The notes below the pieces were generated by a model that was given only the letters and a program-made list of their open reading frames with translations, had not been told where the DNA came from and did not search any database. Below, piece after piece: positions 1 to 6,306 of a stretch of 10,620 bases of DNA. The position numbers and the translations under genes are program-made. How positions within the stretch are numbered: the first letter of the stretch is position 1; every line of letters begins with the position of its first letter. This stretch comes from an uncultured Parabacteroides sp. (GTDB taxonomy: Bacteria; Bacteroidota; Bacteroidia; Bacteroidales; Tannerellaceae): positions 1-10,620 of the forward strand of contig USAD01000071.1 of the NCBI GenBank assembly GCA_900552415.1, in the 5' to 3' direction.

Positions 1-44
1 ATACCAAGCGAATCAACAACGATGATATCTTTCCATTCTTCCAT
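1..44 (-). CDS. Partial gene, N-terminal 14 codons only (possibly NUMOD4-like)
   Basis: The reverse strand has an ATG at 44-42 followed by open codons to the window edge, reading MEEWKDIIVVDSLG. A full Shine-Dalgarno (TAAAGGAGGT, complement of 51-60) sits about 7 bases upstream, which supports a real start; such strong sites are uncommon in Bacteroidetes housekeeping genes and more usual in phage or mobile genes. The opening residues EEWKDI resemble the start of NUMOD4 segments of HNH endonucleases, where a similar tryptophan-lysine-aspartate motif leads the protein. The following typical Tyr-x-Val-Ser-Asn part lies outside the window, so the family is only a guess. Confidence 0.55.
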   Translation of the reverse strand, partial: MEEWKDIIVVDSLG

Positions 45-50
45 ACAAAA

Positions 51-60
51 ACCTCCTTTA
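51..60 (-). promoter_or_regulatory. Strong Shine-Dalgarno site for the left-edge gene
   Basis: On the minus strand the sequence reads TAAAGGAGGT, complementary to the 3' end of 16S rRNA over its whole core, about 7 bases before the ATG at 44. It decides the start of the partial gene. No other gene in this window has a comparable site. Confidence 0.65.
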
Positions 61-154
61 AGGCAAAAATATAAATAAATACCGAAATCTCCTCTATACT
101 ACACAACTGGACGCAGACAATGTCATTTATTTGGTTTTCATCAAATTGTGAACA

Positions 155-1258
155 TTAAAGATTATCATTGAAGAACGCCGCCAGCTTGGCTACCGCCTGA
201 TCGACATATTCCGGCACATAGTAAGTCTTGATATGCGTCGCGCCGGGAATGAGGAACAGCTCCTTACGCTCTGTACCAGTCGCCTTACTATAACACTGCT
301 CGGTCATGTAGAACGTGTCGGCAATACTTCCCGCAATCATCAAGAGCGGCTGGTTGATGAGATACATTCCCTCACTGGCATCGAACGCCATCAAATCCAT
401 AAGACTGCTCTTGGTGTAGCGGAAGGTCGAATTGGGGTGCGCATGGCTTTGGAGGTAATACTCGTAACCGTCACGGTAAAGGTCGAACGGCAGTCGGGCT
501 GCCTGTTCAGGCGTCATGCCGCTCATGTCGCCCACATATTCCGGCTCCGCACCCTCCGCTTCTTTCTGACGGGCGGCACACGCGTCGGCCAAACGTTCCT
601 GCACAGTATTGATCTGCGAATCAAGGAACCCATTGCGGCGTACCAAACCGCTATTGAACATGCTGAGCGTGGCTACCGCCTTGAAACGCTTGTCGGTCTG
701 CGCAGCGGCCAATGTATAACCGCCACCACCACAGATACCAAGAATGCCGACACGGCTGGCATCCACACCGGGATAGCACGACAGAATGTCGGCTGCACGA
801 TGAATGTCTTCGATACGGTAAGCCGGCTTGTCCGTATTACGCGGCTTGCCCTCACTGGCTCCCTGATAGGCCGCGTCAAAAGCAAGACAGATGTAACCGG
901 CCTCTGCCATACGTTGGCTGTAAAGCCCGGCAACCTGCTCCTTCACGCCGCCATTGGGGTGTGCTACCACAAGTGCCCGATAGCTTTTCGCCTTGTCATA
1001 ACCCGCAGGCGTATAGACGTTGGCGGAAATTCTCAGTTCATTCAGCTCGTAGGTGATGGGCTGGATGTTTACTTCTCCTTCTTTGTTTTCCGTAATGGCA
1101 CCGGCATAGACCAGTCCCCACGGGTTACTGTTGTGGCTCCTGAAACCTGACATGTCGGCCACAGCGAACGCCTTGTTCTCTTTCATTGTCTCCTGTGCGT
1201 TTAATGTGCCGCACACGGCCATCGCCGCGCACAACACGGTTGTTATTATCCTTTTCAT
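155..1258 (-). CDS. Exported alpha/beta hydrolase, dienelactone-hydrolase-like, cysteine nucleophile
   Basis: A 367-residue protein with an N-terminal signal peptide (residues 1 to about 21, ending LNAQ), so probably periplasmic. The alpha/beta-hydrolase fold shows as a strand and oxyanion-hole region [11 protein letters not shown] (94-104), a nucleophile elbow GICGGGG with Cys176 where serine is usual, a candidate acid Asp314 (AGSIADTF) and a catalytic His342 (PGATHIK). Cysteine at the elbow is normal for dienelactone hydrolases and for the YcjY-like group, so the gene need not be damaged. The substrate cannot be read from the sequence; an ester or lactone is inferred. It follows the aldo/keto reductase after 88 bases on the same strand and is probably its operon partner. 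The leader before the ATG is A-rich and lacks a Shine-Dalgarno. Confidence 0.85.
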   Translation of the reverse strand: MKRIITTVLCAAMAVCGTLNAQETMKENKAFAVADMSGFRSHNSNPWGLVYAGAITENKEGEVNIQPITYELNELRISANVYTPAGYDKAKSYRALVVAHPNGGVKEQVAGLYSQRMAEAGYICLAFDAAYQGASEGKPRNTDKPAYRIEDIHRAADILSCYPGVDASRVGILGICGGGGYTLAAAQTDKRFKAVATLSMFNSGLVRRNGFLDSQINTVQERLADACAARQKEAEGAEPEYVGDMSGMTPEQAARLPFDLYRDGYEYYLQSHAHPNSTFRYTKSSLMDLMAFDASEGMYLINQPLLMIAGSIADTFYMTEQCYSKATGTERKELFLIPGATHIKTYYVPEYVDQAVAKLAAFFNDNL

Positions 1259-1332
1259 CTTTATTTTTTGTTTATTTATTCTTCAGTGTTATCCGATATG
1301 TCCGAGTCGTCCAACCCGTTTTAGAAAGTCGG

Positions 1333-1350
1333 GTAACCCGATTGGGTTAC
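1333..1350 (-). other. Perfect hairpin overlapping the aldo/keto reductase stop codon
   Basis: GTAACCC (1333-1339) and GGGTTAC (1344-1350) form a perfect 7-bp stem around a 4-base GATT loop. The stop codon of the aldo/keto reductase (complement of 1347-1349) lies inside the stem. There is no T-tract after it on the minus strand, so it is not a convincing intrinsic terminator. It could modulate transcript stability or translation between the two genes, or be chance. Confidence 0.4.
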
Positions 1351-2345
1351 TTTATCGGTGACCCGCCGAATACTTCGCTCATCTCCATATTGTCGAGAGC
1401 CGTATCGATCGCTTTCACCTCCTCATCGGTCAGATAGATGTCAGCCGCACCGATGTTCTCTTTCAGGCGACACAAATGGCGTGTGCCGGGTATGGGAACA
1501 ATGGGTGGACGCTTGTTCATCATCCATGCCAGCGAGACTTGCGAAGCGGTAGCGTGGTGCTCGTCCGCCAACTGTTCGAGCAGGGAGAACAACGTACGGT
1601 TCTTCTCGAAACTCTCCGGGCGGTATTGTGGCATTGAGGCACGGAAGTCGGTTGCGGGATCAAACTTTGTATCGGCAGCATAGCAATTGGTTAGCAAGCC
1701 ATTGGCAAGCGGCGAGTATGCCACGAAGCCGATACCGAGTTCCTCACAGACGGGCTGCAGCGACTCATGCCAGCGTGCCATCATCGAGAAGCGATTCTGT
1801 ATCGCCGTCACGGGGCAGACGCGGTGGGCACGGCGCAGGTATCCTTCGGTTGCCTCCGAAATGCCCCAATGCAGGATCTTACCCTCGTGGATAAGGTCGG
1901 CCATGACTTCCGCCACCGTTTCCGGCTCTACGGACGGATCTATACGATGCTGGTAGTAGAGATCAATATGATCTGTGCGCAGACGACGGAGTGAGCCTTC
2001 CACCGAACGGCGGATGATCTCCGGTCGTGCGTCTGGTATCAGGGCGTGAGGCCCCGCGGCCTCGGGCGCATCAAAAGCCAACCCGAATTTCGTGGCAAGG
2101 ACGATGTGATCACGATAAGGTCGCAGGGCCTCACCTAAAAGTTCCTCGTTATGATGCGGTTGACCAGGCAGGCCATAGATTTCGGCGGTATCGAAAAAAG
2201 TATAACCCATATCTACAGCATCGGCAAGAAGTGCCGTCATTTCCCGCTTGTCGGAAGGCGCACCGTAAGCGTGGCTCATGCCCATGCAACCAAGACCTAC
2301 GGAAGAGACTCGCAAACCGCATAATCCTAATGTTCTATATTTCAT
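1347..2345 (-). CDS. Aldo/keto reductase (AKR13/YakC-like)
   Basis: A 332-residue cytosolic NAD(P)H-dependent carbonyl reductase. The TIM-barrel tetrad is complete: Asp52 and Tyr57 (FFDTAEIYG), Lys86 (LATKFG) and His133 (LYYQHRID). The N-terminal strand RTLGLCGLRVSSVGLGCMGM and the cofactor-phosphate loop IPGTRHLCRLKEN (285-297) are typical of the family, as is the length. It starts at the ATG at 2345 with the usual MKYRTLG beginning. The neighbouring exported hydrolase is downstream on the same strand. Members of this group reduce a range of aldehydes and quinones; the natural substrate cannot be deduced. Two 9-bp repeats in its upstream region suggest regulation by a dimeric or AraC-type protein. 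Confidence 0.9.
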   Translation of the reverse strand: MKYRTLGLCGLRVSSVGLGCMGMSHAYGAPSDKREMTALLADAVDMGYTFFDTAEIYGLPGQPHHNEELLGEALRPYRDHIVLATKFGLAFDAPEAAGPHALIPDARPEIIRRSVEGSLRRLRTDHIDLYYQHRIDPSVEPETVAEVMADLIHEGKILHWGISEATEGYLRRAHRVCPVTAIQNRFSMMARWHESLQPVCEELGIGFVAYSPLANGLLTNCYAADTKFDPATDFRASMPQYRPESFEKNRTLFSLLEQLADEHHATASQVSLAWMMNKRPPIVPIPGTRHLCRLKENIGAADIYLTDEEVKAIDTALDNMEMSEVFGGSPIK

Positions 2346-2380
2346 TTTATTGATTTATTTGGTTTTCGTTGTTGATGCTG

Positions 2381-2388
2381 CGAAGTTA
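2381..2388 (-). promoter_or_regulatory. Candidate -7 box of the aldo/keto reductase promoter
   Basis: The minus strand reads TAACTTCG, one mismatch from the Bacteroidetes -7 consensus TAnnTTTG. It lies 36 bases before the ATG. No good TTTG -33 element is found at the standard distance, which would fit a promoter that needs an activator bound at the upstream repeats. Confidence 0.3.
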
Positions 2389-2418
2389 GAGGGAAGCGTT
2401 CAAGTAAGCCTTACAAGA

Positions 2419-2448
2419 ATTTCGGTTGAAAGTGGACTTATTTCGGTT
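2419..2448. promoter_or_regulatory. Two ATTTCGGTT direct repeats 21 bp apart, candidate operator
   Basis: Identical nonamers ATTTCGGTT occur at 2419-2427 and 2440-2448, start to start 21 bp, which is two helical turns. They lie 74 to 103 bases before the aldo/keto reductase start, just upstream of a plausible -7 box. AraC-family activators typically bind tandem, same-face half-sites with this kind of spacing next to the promoter. That this is an operator is inference; the regulator is not adjacent. Confidence 0.4.
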
Positions 2449-2470
2449 TTTGCGTCTCAATAATAAATTA

Positions 2471-2510
2471 TCGCCCCACGTGGGCGAACAGGTTTGAATA
2501 TCGTCCTGTT
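2471..2510. repeat. Two small inverted repeats (CACGTG palindrome and a 6-bp hairpin)
   Basis: TCGCC and GGCGA flank CACGTG at 2471-2487, a 16-base palindrome broken by one extra C. It is followed by AACAGG (2487-2492) and CCTGTT (2505-2510) around a 12-base loop, with TTTCCTCT next on the plus strand. They may be protein-binding or weak terminator structures; no plus-strand gene ends here. Confidence 0.3.
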
Positions 2511-2553
2511 TTCCTCTACAAGCCTATTCCATCACCTTTAGGCAAAGCCAAAA

Positions 2554-2638
2554 TTTTGTCCGAAAGAAAAGTAATTTTCCTTCGAAGAAAAATGGAATTT
2601 CCTTCGAACAAAACCAAATTTTCTTTCGGACAAAAAAC
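2554..2638. repeat. Cluster of four short repeat units enclosed by 17-bp inverted arms
   Basis: The arms TTTTGTCCGAAAGAAAA (2554-2570) and TTTTCTTTCGGACAAAA (2619-2635) are exact reverse complements separated by 48 bases. Between them two further units begin at 2573 and 2596 with cores CCTTCGAA followed by an A-run, so units starting at 2573, 2596 and 2617 form imperfect direct repeats with a 21 to 23-base period. Each unit is itself nearly palindromic around TTCGAA or TTCGGA. The whole resembles a REP-like or MITE-like intergenic element; there is no coding potential. Confidence 0.6.
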
Positions 2639-2655
2639 AGGGCACTTAAGCGCAT

Positions 2656-2684
2656 TTTCCAATACACTGCAGTGTAATTGGAAA
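2656..2684. repeat. Long near-perfect palindrome centred on CTGCAG
   Basis: TTTCCAAT (2656-2663), the 12-base palindrome ACACTGCAGTGT (2664-2675), one extra A, then ATTGGAAA (2677-2684). As RNA or cruciform it gives a stem of up to 14 pairs with a single bulge. It lies downstream of menA and upstream of the aldo/keto reductase promoter. It has no T-tract, so it is better viewed as a repeat-family or binding structure than as an intrinsic terminator. Confidence 0.55.
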
Positions 2685-2691
2685 TTCATCG

Positions 2692-2713
2692 CAGTGGAAG
2701 AAAAAATCCACTG
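2692..2713. repeat. Hairpin CAGTGGA / TCCACTG with an A-rich loop
   Basis: CAGTGGA (2692-2698) pairs with TCCACTG (2707-2713) across an 8-base A-rich loop. The CAGTG core is shared with the neighbouring palindrome at 2664-2675, suggesting the two belong to one composite element. It lies 24 bases beyond the menA stop and may contribute to 3' end formation of that transcript. Confidence 0.45.
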
Positions 2714-2736
2714 TTATGGCATAAGAAAACGACCTA

Positions 2737-3627
2737 TCAAGCCTGCGGCAGGCTCAACAGAAGGACGACAAGCAAGAGGGAAAACAGGAATACGTTGCGA
2801 GCCGTCCGTCCCAATGTCCGGTTCAGGGCTTTTCCCTCCGACTGGCGCAGCTCCATCCAGCCACTGAACGCCAGGACAAAATACAACCCAAAAAGGATAA
2901 CCACCCAAACGGGAGCGTAAGCGATCAGGGGCAGGCAGATCACCATCGCCACCAGGATATCCACCAAATAAAGGATCTCCCCGAATCGACGCCCGAACAG
3001 CACGATGGAAGTTCGTTTCGAGGCCCGTTTATCCTGCTCATAATCCCGATAATTATTAACGACCAATATATTGATCGACAGGACGCCTACAGCCACCGAG
3101 AGCAAAAAGGCCAACGGAGAGAAAGCGAGCGCCTGGACATAATAGGTAAAACAAACAGGGATAATCCCGTAAAACAACAAGACACAAACATCGCCCAGGC
3201 CATTATAGGCCAAAGGAAAAGGACCGGCGGAATAAGCCAGTACGCACAAGGCGATCGCCAACCCGACAAGGATCAGTTCCCAACCGGCATAAAACAGGAG
3301 TCCGCATCCCAGCAAACAGGACAAGCCCAGCACCAAAAAGGTTGCCCGCAACATGGCCTTCGGCGTTATCCATCCAGAGGCTACCGCACGCTCAGGACCC
3401 AGGCGGTCCGTTCCATCCGCTCCTTTCTTGAAATCAAAATAATCGTTCGCGAAATTACTGGCGATCTGGGCGAACAGGGCGACCCCAAAACAGAGCAACG
3501 AGGGCACCAATTGAAATACGCCATCCCGGTAGGCCAGCATGGTCCCGACCAGTACCGGGCTCACCGACGCGGCCAAAGTCCGCGGGCGCGCCGCCTCTAA
3601 CCAAGCGGCAAACAACTTCTTTTCCAT
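2737..3627 (-). CDS. menA: 1,4-dihydroxy-2-naphthoate polyprenyltransferase
   Basis: An integral membrane UbiA-family prenyltransferase that joins a polyprenyl chain to 1,4-dihydroxy-2-naphthoate, giving demethylmenaquinone for the respiratory quinone pool. Both Asp-rich Mg-diphosphate motifs are visible: NDYFDFKKGAD (61-71) and NNYRDYEQD (191-199), along with the N-terminal ARPRTL (13-18) and about eight hydrophobic helices. I start it at the ATG at 3627, giving 296 residues beginning MEKKLFAAWLEAARPRTL. An upstream in-frame ATG at 3684 would add 19 hydrophilic residues not typical of the family. The identification as MenA rather than another UbiA member rests on the motif context NDYFDFKKGADGTDR. 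No other men gene is in view. Confidence 0.88.
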   Translation of the reverse strand: MEKKLFAAWLEAARPRTLAASVSPVLVGTMLAYRDGVFQLVPSLLCFGVALFAQIASNFANDYFDFKKGADGTDRLGPERAVASGWITPKAMLRATFLVLGLSCLLGCGLLFYAGWELILVGLAIALCVLAYSAGPFPLAYNGLGDVCVLLFYGIIPVCFTYYVQALAFSPLAFLLSVAVGVLSINILVVNNYRDYEQDKRASKRTSIVLFGRRFGEILYLVDILVAMVICLPLIAYAPVWVVILFGLYFVLAFSGWMELRQSEGKALNRTLGRTARNVFLFSLLLVVLLLSLPQA

Positions 3628-3681
3628 TCTATTATCTCTTAATTCAGATTTCAAATACCAACTACTCGTTAAAATATCAAG

Positions 3682-3689
3682 CAAAATTA
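3682..3689 (-). promoter_or_regulatory. Candidate -7 box for menA
   Basis: The minus strand reads TAATTTTG, an exact match to the Bacteroidetes -7 consensus TAnnTTTG, 54 bases before the preferred menA ATG. This places the earlier ATG at 3684 inside the box and so favours the shorter protein. No clear -33 TTTG is seen. Confidence 0.35.
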
Positions 3690-3744
3690 TAACAATATCC
3701 CATTACTTCTATGATATTTCAATAAATCAATCTATATTCGCGGC

Positions 3745-4152
3745 ATGAAGAAGATTCTATTCATATTAGGCTTGCTCATGTGCGCGTTATTCCTGGCGCC
3801 AGAAGTCCCCTCAAGCACGGAAGGGAGCGATATGGCCATGGCGCGAAGCGAAGCCTCGATGAAAGAATTCTCGCAGGAGAATGACCTTCGGCACAAGGTC
3901 GCCATCCTGAGCAACGACCTGAAAGGGAGCAATTGCCTAAGCCCACGCCGGGTTTTGCAGACACCCTCATTCAGTATCGATATCCGCCTGTTGAAACAGA
4001 TCGAAAGGGAAACTTATACGATCCGCCTCAAGGGCATGAATATCCTGGACAAGACCAACCAGACATTCTCATTTATTAACTCATTTAATATCTCCACGCT
4101 CGAACATCGTATGGGGAGATATGTCTACTCCATACGAAAACTTCTTATTTAG
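3745..4152 (+). CDS. Small exported hypothetical protein, 135 residues
   Basis: Not recognised. The N-terminus MKKILFILGLLMCALFLAPEVPSS is a clear signal peptide without a convincing lipobox, so the product is probably periplasmic or surface exposed. The mature part has an acidic to neutral segment (residues 25-60), a single cysteine at 64, and a denser C-terminal half (75-135) with alternating charged and hydrophobic residues that ends GRYVYSIRKLLI, probably beta-rich. It is divergent from menA with 117 bases between their starts, and it is the first plus-strand gene of the central block. No Shine-Dalgarno is visible. No domain can be assigned with confidence. Confidence 0.7.
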   Translation: MKKILFILGLLMCALFLAPEVPSSTEGSDMAMARSEASMKEFSQENDLRHKVAILSNDLKGSNCLSPRRVLQTPSFSIDIRLLKQIERETYTIRLKGMNILDKTNQTFSFINSFNISTLEHRMGRYVYSIRKLLI

Positions 4153-4185
4153 GCATTATTTGTTCATAATTAACAAGCGAAAAAC

Positions 4186-4209
4186 GCTAGGGATATTTGT
4201 GTCCCCAGC
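4186..4209 (+). terminator. Weak hairpin after the small exported protein
   Basis: GCTAGGGA (4186-4193) pairs with TCCCCAGC (4202-4209) with one A-C mismatch and an 8-base loop, 34 bases after the stop. It lacks a following T-tract, so termination is uncertain. Confidence 0.3.
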
Positions 4210-4253
4210 AGAGATTTCATACTTATTAATCAAACAAATAATACTAAATTATC

Positions 4254-4463
4254 ATGGCAAAAAATAAATCAGGTAACGTTCGTGTTTACCTCTATATCTT
4301 ATTGACAATCGTAAGTTGCGTATTGGCTTGCAGCAACATCATATCCAACAATTATCTCAAGTTGTTAATCGTCATGTGCCTATTGGGCTTTGGCCTGTTC
4401 GGCATCATGAAAAAACTCAGCTCGCCTGAGACATCTACGGATATCCCAGAAGAGAAGAAATGA
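4254..4463 (+). CDS. Small membrane protein, two predicted helices, 69 residues
   Basis: Not recognised. After a short basic N-terminus (MAKNKSGNVR) there are two hydrophobic segments, about residues 11-30 and 34-51, joined by the short polar turn SNN, followed by a lysine pair and a charged tail ending PEEKK. This predicts a helical hairpin in the inner membrane. The start ATG at 4254 is the only sensible one. It is followed at once by a strong hairpin and then by a second small protein of the same architecture, so the two may form a functional pair. No enzymatic motif is present. Confidence 0.65.
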   Translation: MAKNKSGNVRVYLYILLTIVSCVLACSNIISNNYLKLLIVMCLLGFGLFGIMKKLSSPETSTDIPEEKK

Positions 4464-4471
4464 AGAAACAA

Positions 4472-4493
4472 CGCGCCACCACACCGTGGCGCG
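4472..4493 (+). terminator. Strong GC hairpin between the two small membrane genes
   Basis: CGCGCCAC (4472-4479) pairs perfectly with GTGGCGCG (4486-4493) around a 6-base loop, 8 bases after the stop of the first small gene. The following bases GATTTATCTTATTAATT are only moderately U-rich. It could be a terminator for the upstream gene or an attenuator/processing hairpin inside a two-gene transcript. Confidence 0.6.
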
Positions 4494-4542
4494 GATTTAT
4501 CTTATTAATTCTAAAACATTTAATATTTAAAAATTGCGGGAT

Positions 4543-4737
4543 ATGAAAATCAGCACAGACTTAATTGACGCTCTTTTGATGCTTTCAGTGATCATTTTGG
4601 TACTTATCGGCACAACGCCGTTCGATAACCCTACGAACAAGACAATCTTGATGTCTGCCTTTAGCGTTATCGCGGTAGTCGCGGCCATAATGCGCGTCAT
4701 TAAAATCAAAAAAGGGCAAAACACAACACAACACTAG
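4543..4737 (+). CDS. Small membrane protein, two predicted helices, 64 residues
   Basis: Not recognised. I use the ATG at 4543; an upstream TTG at 4534 would add three residues but is less likely. Hydrophobic segments lie at about residues 7-24 and 34-51, separated by a polar loop containing PFDNPTNKT, and a basic tail RVIKIKKGQ follows. Size, topology and basic C-terminal flank match the preceding 69-residue protein although the sequences are not obviously alike. Possible roles such as membrane stress peptide or toxin-like hairpin are speculation. Confidence 0.6.
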   Translation: MKISTDLIDALLMLSVIILVLIGTTPFDNPTNKTILMSAFSVIAVVAAIMRVIKIKKGQNTTQH

Positions 4738-5116
4738 TTCAATAAACAGAGCGAAGGATTTCCTGTTGCCGCATCGAGGTGACTCGAGGCTATTTGAGAC
4801 ATTTTTTTCTACCTATATAAAATTATAACTTGCTGTTTTATTCTCTTGGATAAAGTGAATCTTTTGGAAATCATCCACTACGCTTGACAGCAGGAACATC
4901 CTTCCTCTCTTGGCTTGTTATAGAAGCCATCTCCCATCCCATCCATTACATCACAATTGTAACGCCTAATCCCATCACTCCCTTACCGCAGATACTTTTT
5001 TGTACTATTCTTTTGTTTCTATGTTCTATTTTTAATACTCTTCTGAAGAAAAAATAAGATTTCTTATATTTACTATCCGAAACAAGTAAGACTATATAAA
5101 TTAAAAACTTGATGCC
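4738..5116. other. 379-bp gene-free spacer before the AraC regulator
   Basis: No convincing ORF on either strand. Just after the second small gene, TCGAG (4774-4778) pairs with CTCGA (4783-4787) around GTGA, and a run of seven T follows at 4802-4808, so a terminator may lie at about 4774-4810, though the hairpin to T-tract distance is long. Further on, TTTTTTG (4996-5002) and TATGTTCT (5020-5027), 17 bases apart, are a weak candidate promoter for the regulator, giving a leader of about 85 bases. The rest shows nothing I can name. Confidence 0.4.
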
Positions 5117-5983
5117 ATGAACAGTTTTATCGTGAAGAATAATATAGACAAGAATTATCTAAACAAATACAGTCTATATCCCAAGAAGATCCACGTCGGG
5201 ATCTTTATGCTTTGCGTTAAAGGAAATGCCGTCGTATCCATAAACCTGAGGCAACATAATGTTAAGGAAAATGACTTCATCGTCTTACTGCCAGACTCTA
5301 TTACCCACGTCTTATCCTTGTCGGATGATGTCTTGTTCTACTACGTTGGCGTCTCGAAAGAGCACCTGACTAACCTGGATTTCATCAAGTCGACCATTAA
5401 TATTTATCCGATTATGATTGACCATCCGGTGCTGCCGATGGATGCCCCGATCGCCCAGCTCTATAAAGAGGGTTACTTGCTTCTGAGCAAGGCCTCCGCC
5501 CTGTCTAAGAATTGCATAAGCCATAATAAGGAATTAATCGTCGCACTCCTGACCATTATCCTGCAAGGCACCACGGAATTGTACGCCCAACACAAGGAAT
5601 GGGTCAACTGCCAGCATAACCGGACATACGAGCTCTCCAGGAAATTCATACAACTGGTTATCGACAACTACAAGGAACAACACAAAGTCTCGTTCTACGC
5701 CACCCAATTAAACGTCTCACTTCCTCATTTCAGCACGACGGTCAAGAAGTCCGTAGGAATGACTCCGCTCGAGTTCATCTCATCCGTAATTACCATGGAC
5801 GCAAAAGCCCGACTCAAGTCCACCGACATGAGTGTCAAGGAAATCGCTTTCGCATTGGGATTCAGCAACCTCTCTTTCTTCAACAAATACTTTCGTCAAC
5901 ACACGGGAATGACCCCCCAAGAGTATAGGAAGTCCCTCATTGATCATCGCACGAACAACAGTTCGGATGAACTTGAAGATTAA
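5117..5983 (+). CDS. AraC-family transcriptional regulator
   Basis: A 288-residue cytosolic DNA-binding regulator. The N-terminal half (about 1-165) is a cupin-like sensing domain of the common Bacteroidetes type, with VKENDFIVLLPDSITHV (49-65) as its recognisable strand pattern. The C-terminal AraC domain has two helix-turn-helix units: the first at about 190-211 (VSFYATQLNVSLPHFSTTVKK), the second at 238-261 (MSVKEIAFALGFSNLSFFNKYF), ending with the family signature GMTPQEYR (264-271). It is complete and ends with an acidic tail. The start ATG at 5117 has no Shine-Dalgarno. Its target is unknown; candidates are the nearby small genes or the operon with the phosphoesterase. A decayed AraC C-terminus follows directly. 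Confidence 0.9.
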   Translation: MNSFIVKNNIDKNYLNKYSLYPKKIHVGIFMLCVKGNAVVSINLRQHNVKENDFIVLLPDSITHVLSLSDDVLFYYVGVSKEHLTNLDFIKSTINIYPIMIDHPVLPMDAPIAQLYKEGYLLLSKASALSKNCISHNKELIVALLTIILQGTTELYAQHKEWVNCQHNRTYELSRKFIQLVIDNYKEQHKVSFYATQLNVSLPHFSTTVKKSVGMTPLEFISSVITMDAKARLKSTDMSVKEIAFALGFSNLSFFNKYFRQHTGMTPQEYRKSLIDHRTNNSSDELED

Positions 5984-6202
5984 TGGGATAGGAACGACCT
6001 GGCAAACAAGTACCGAGAAGGATCATACAGTTCGACAAAAACACTTGGAAAGCGATGCACGACGAGCTTGAGCGAGAGCATCAAGGAGGTCTCCCTCTTC
6101 TTCGATTTCCCGAATGTCTCCTTCTTCACGAAATACGTGAAAAAGAACCTGGGCATGACCCCGACGGAGTTCCGCGCCAAGAAGGAGGAGGCAAGTGAAT
6201 GA
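5984..6202 (+). pseudogene. Remnant of a second AraC-family regulator (C-terminal end)
   Basis: Translation in the same frame as the preceding regulator, immediately after its TAA, stays open for 72 codons to a TGA at 6200-6202. Its last part is unmistakably the second helix-turn-helix of an AraC domain: SIKEVSLFFDFPNVSFFTKY (6077-6136), then VKKNLGMTPTEFR (6137-6175). The preceding codons do not read as the first helix-turn-helix. In another frame ESDARRA (6048-6068) matches the MDAKARL position of the family, so a small indel and a larger deletion are likely. There is no sensing domain and no start of its own. I read it as the tail of an ancestral paralogue, left after deletion between tandem AraC genes. 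Confidence 0.75.
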
Positions 6203-6249
6203 AATCGGGAACAGGCACACGCACGGTCCCTTCCCTTTTACGCCTAAAC

Positions 6250-6285
6250 AAAAAAATACCTGTCGCGGAAAGCCGTGACAGGTAT
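6250..6285 (-). terminator. Strong intrinsic terminator of the phosphoesterase operon
   Basis: Arms at 6256-6268 and 6273-6285 pair over 13 positions with a single G-U wobble and a 4-base loop. On the minus strand the hairpin is followed directly by seven T (complement of 6250-6256). It lies 22 bases past the phosphoesterase stop codon. This is the clearest intrinsic terminator in the window and ends the minus-strand operon. Confidence 0.9.
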
Positions 6286-6306
6286 AAAAACTGTGGTATA
6301 AACTAC

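Noticed and set aside
75..90. TTTCGGTATTT shared between the left edge and the right edge (10606-10618) as recombination ends
   Set aside because: Only 11 bases, AT-rich, and the same type of TTTCGG word recurs elsewhere in the window; chance is the simpler explanation.
233..1150. Long plus-strand ORF of 305 codons opposite the alpha/beta hydrolase
   Set aside because: Its translation has no recognisable motif and is rich in Arg, His and Ile as expected for an antisense shadow; the minus frame carries a full signal peptide and catalytic motifs.
2551..2714. CRISPR array in the repeat cluster
   Set aside because: The units are too short, spaced at 21 to 23 bases with no unique spacers, and there are no cas genes nearby.
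2740..2754. Hairpin AGCCTG/CAGGCT at the menA stop codon as a terminator
   Set aside because: The stem lies within the last codons of menA and the nearest T-run on the minus strand is about 10 bases further on, so it does not fit an intrinsic terminator.
3628..3684. N-terminal extension of MenA by 19 residues from an upstream ATG
   Set aside because: The extra residues are not typical of MenA, the ATG at 3684 overlaps the best -7 box, and the family start MEKKLFAAWLEAARPRTL fits the ATG at 3627.
3733..3740. TATATTCG as a -7 box for the small exported protein
   Set aside because: It ends only 4 bases before the ATG, so transcription would start within or after the start codon.
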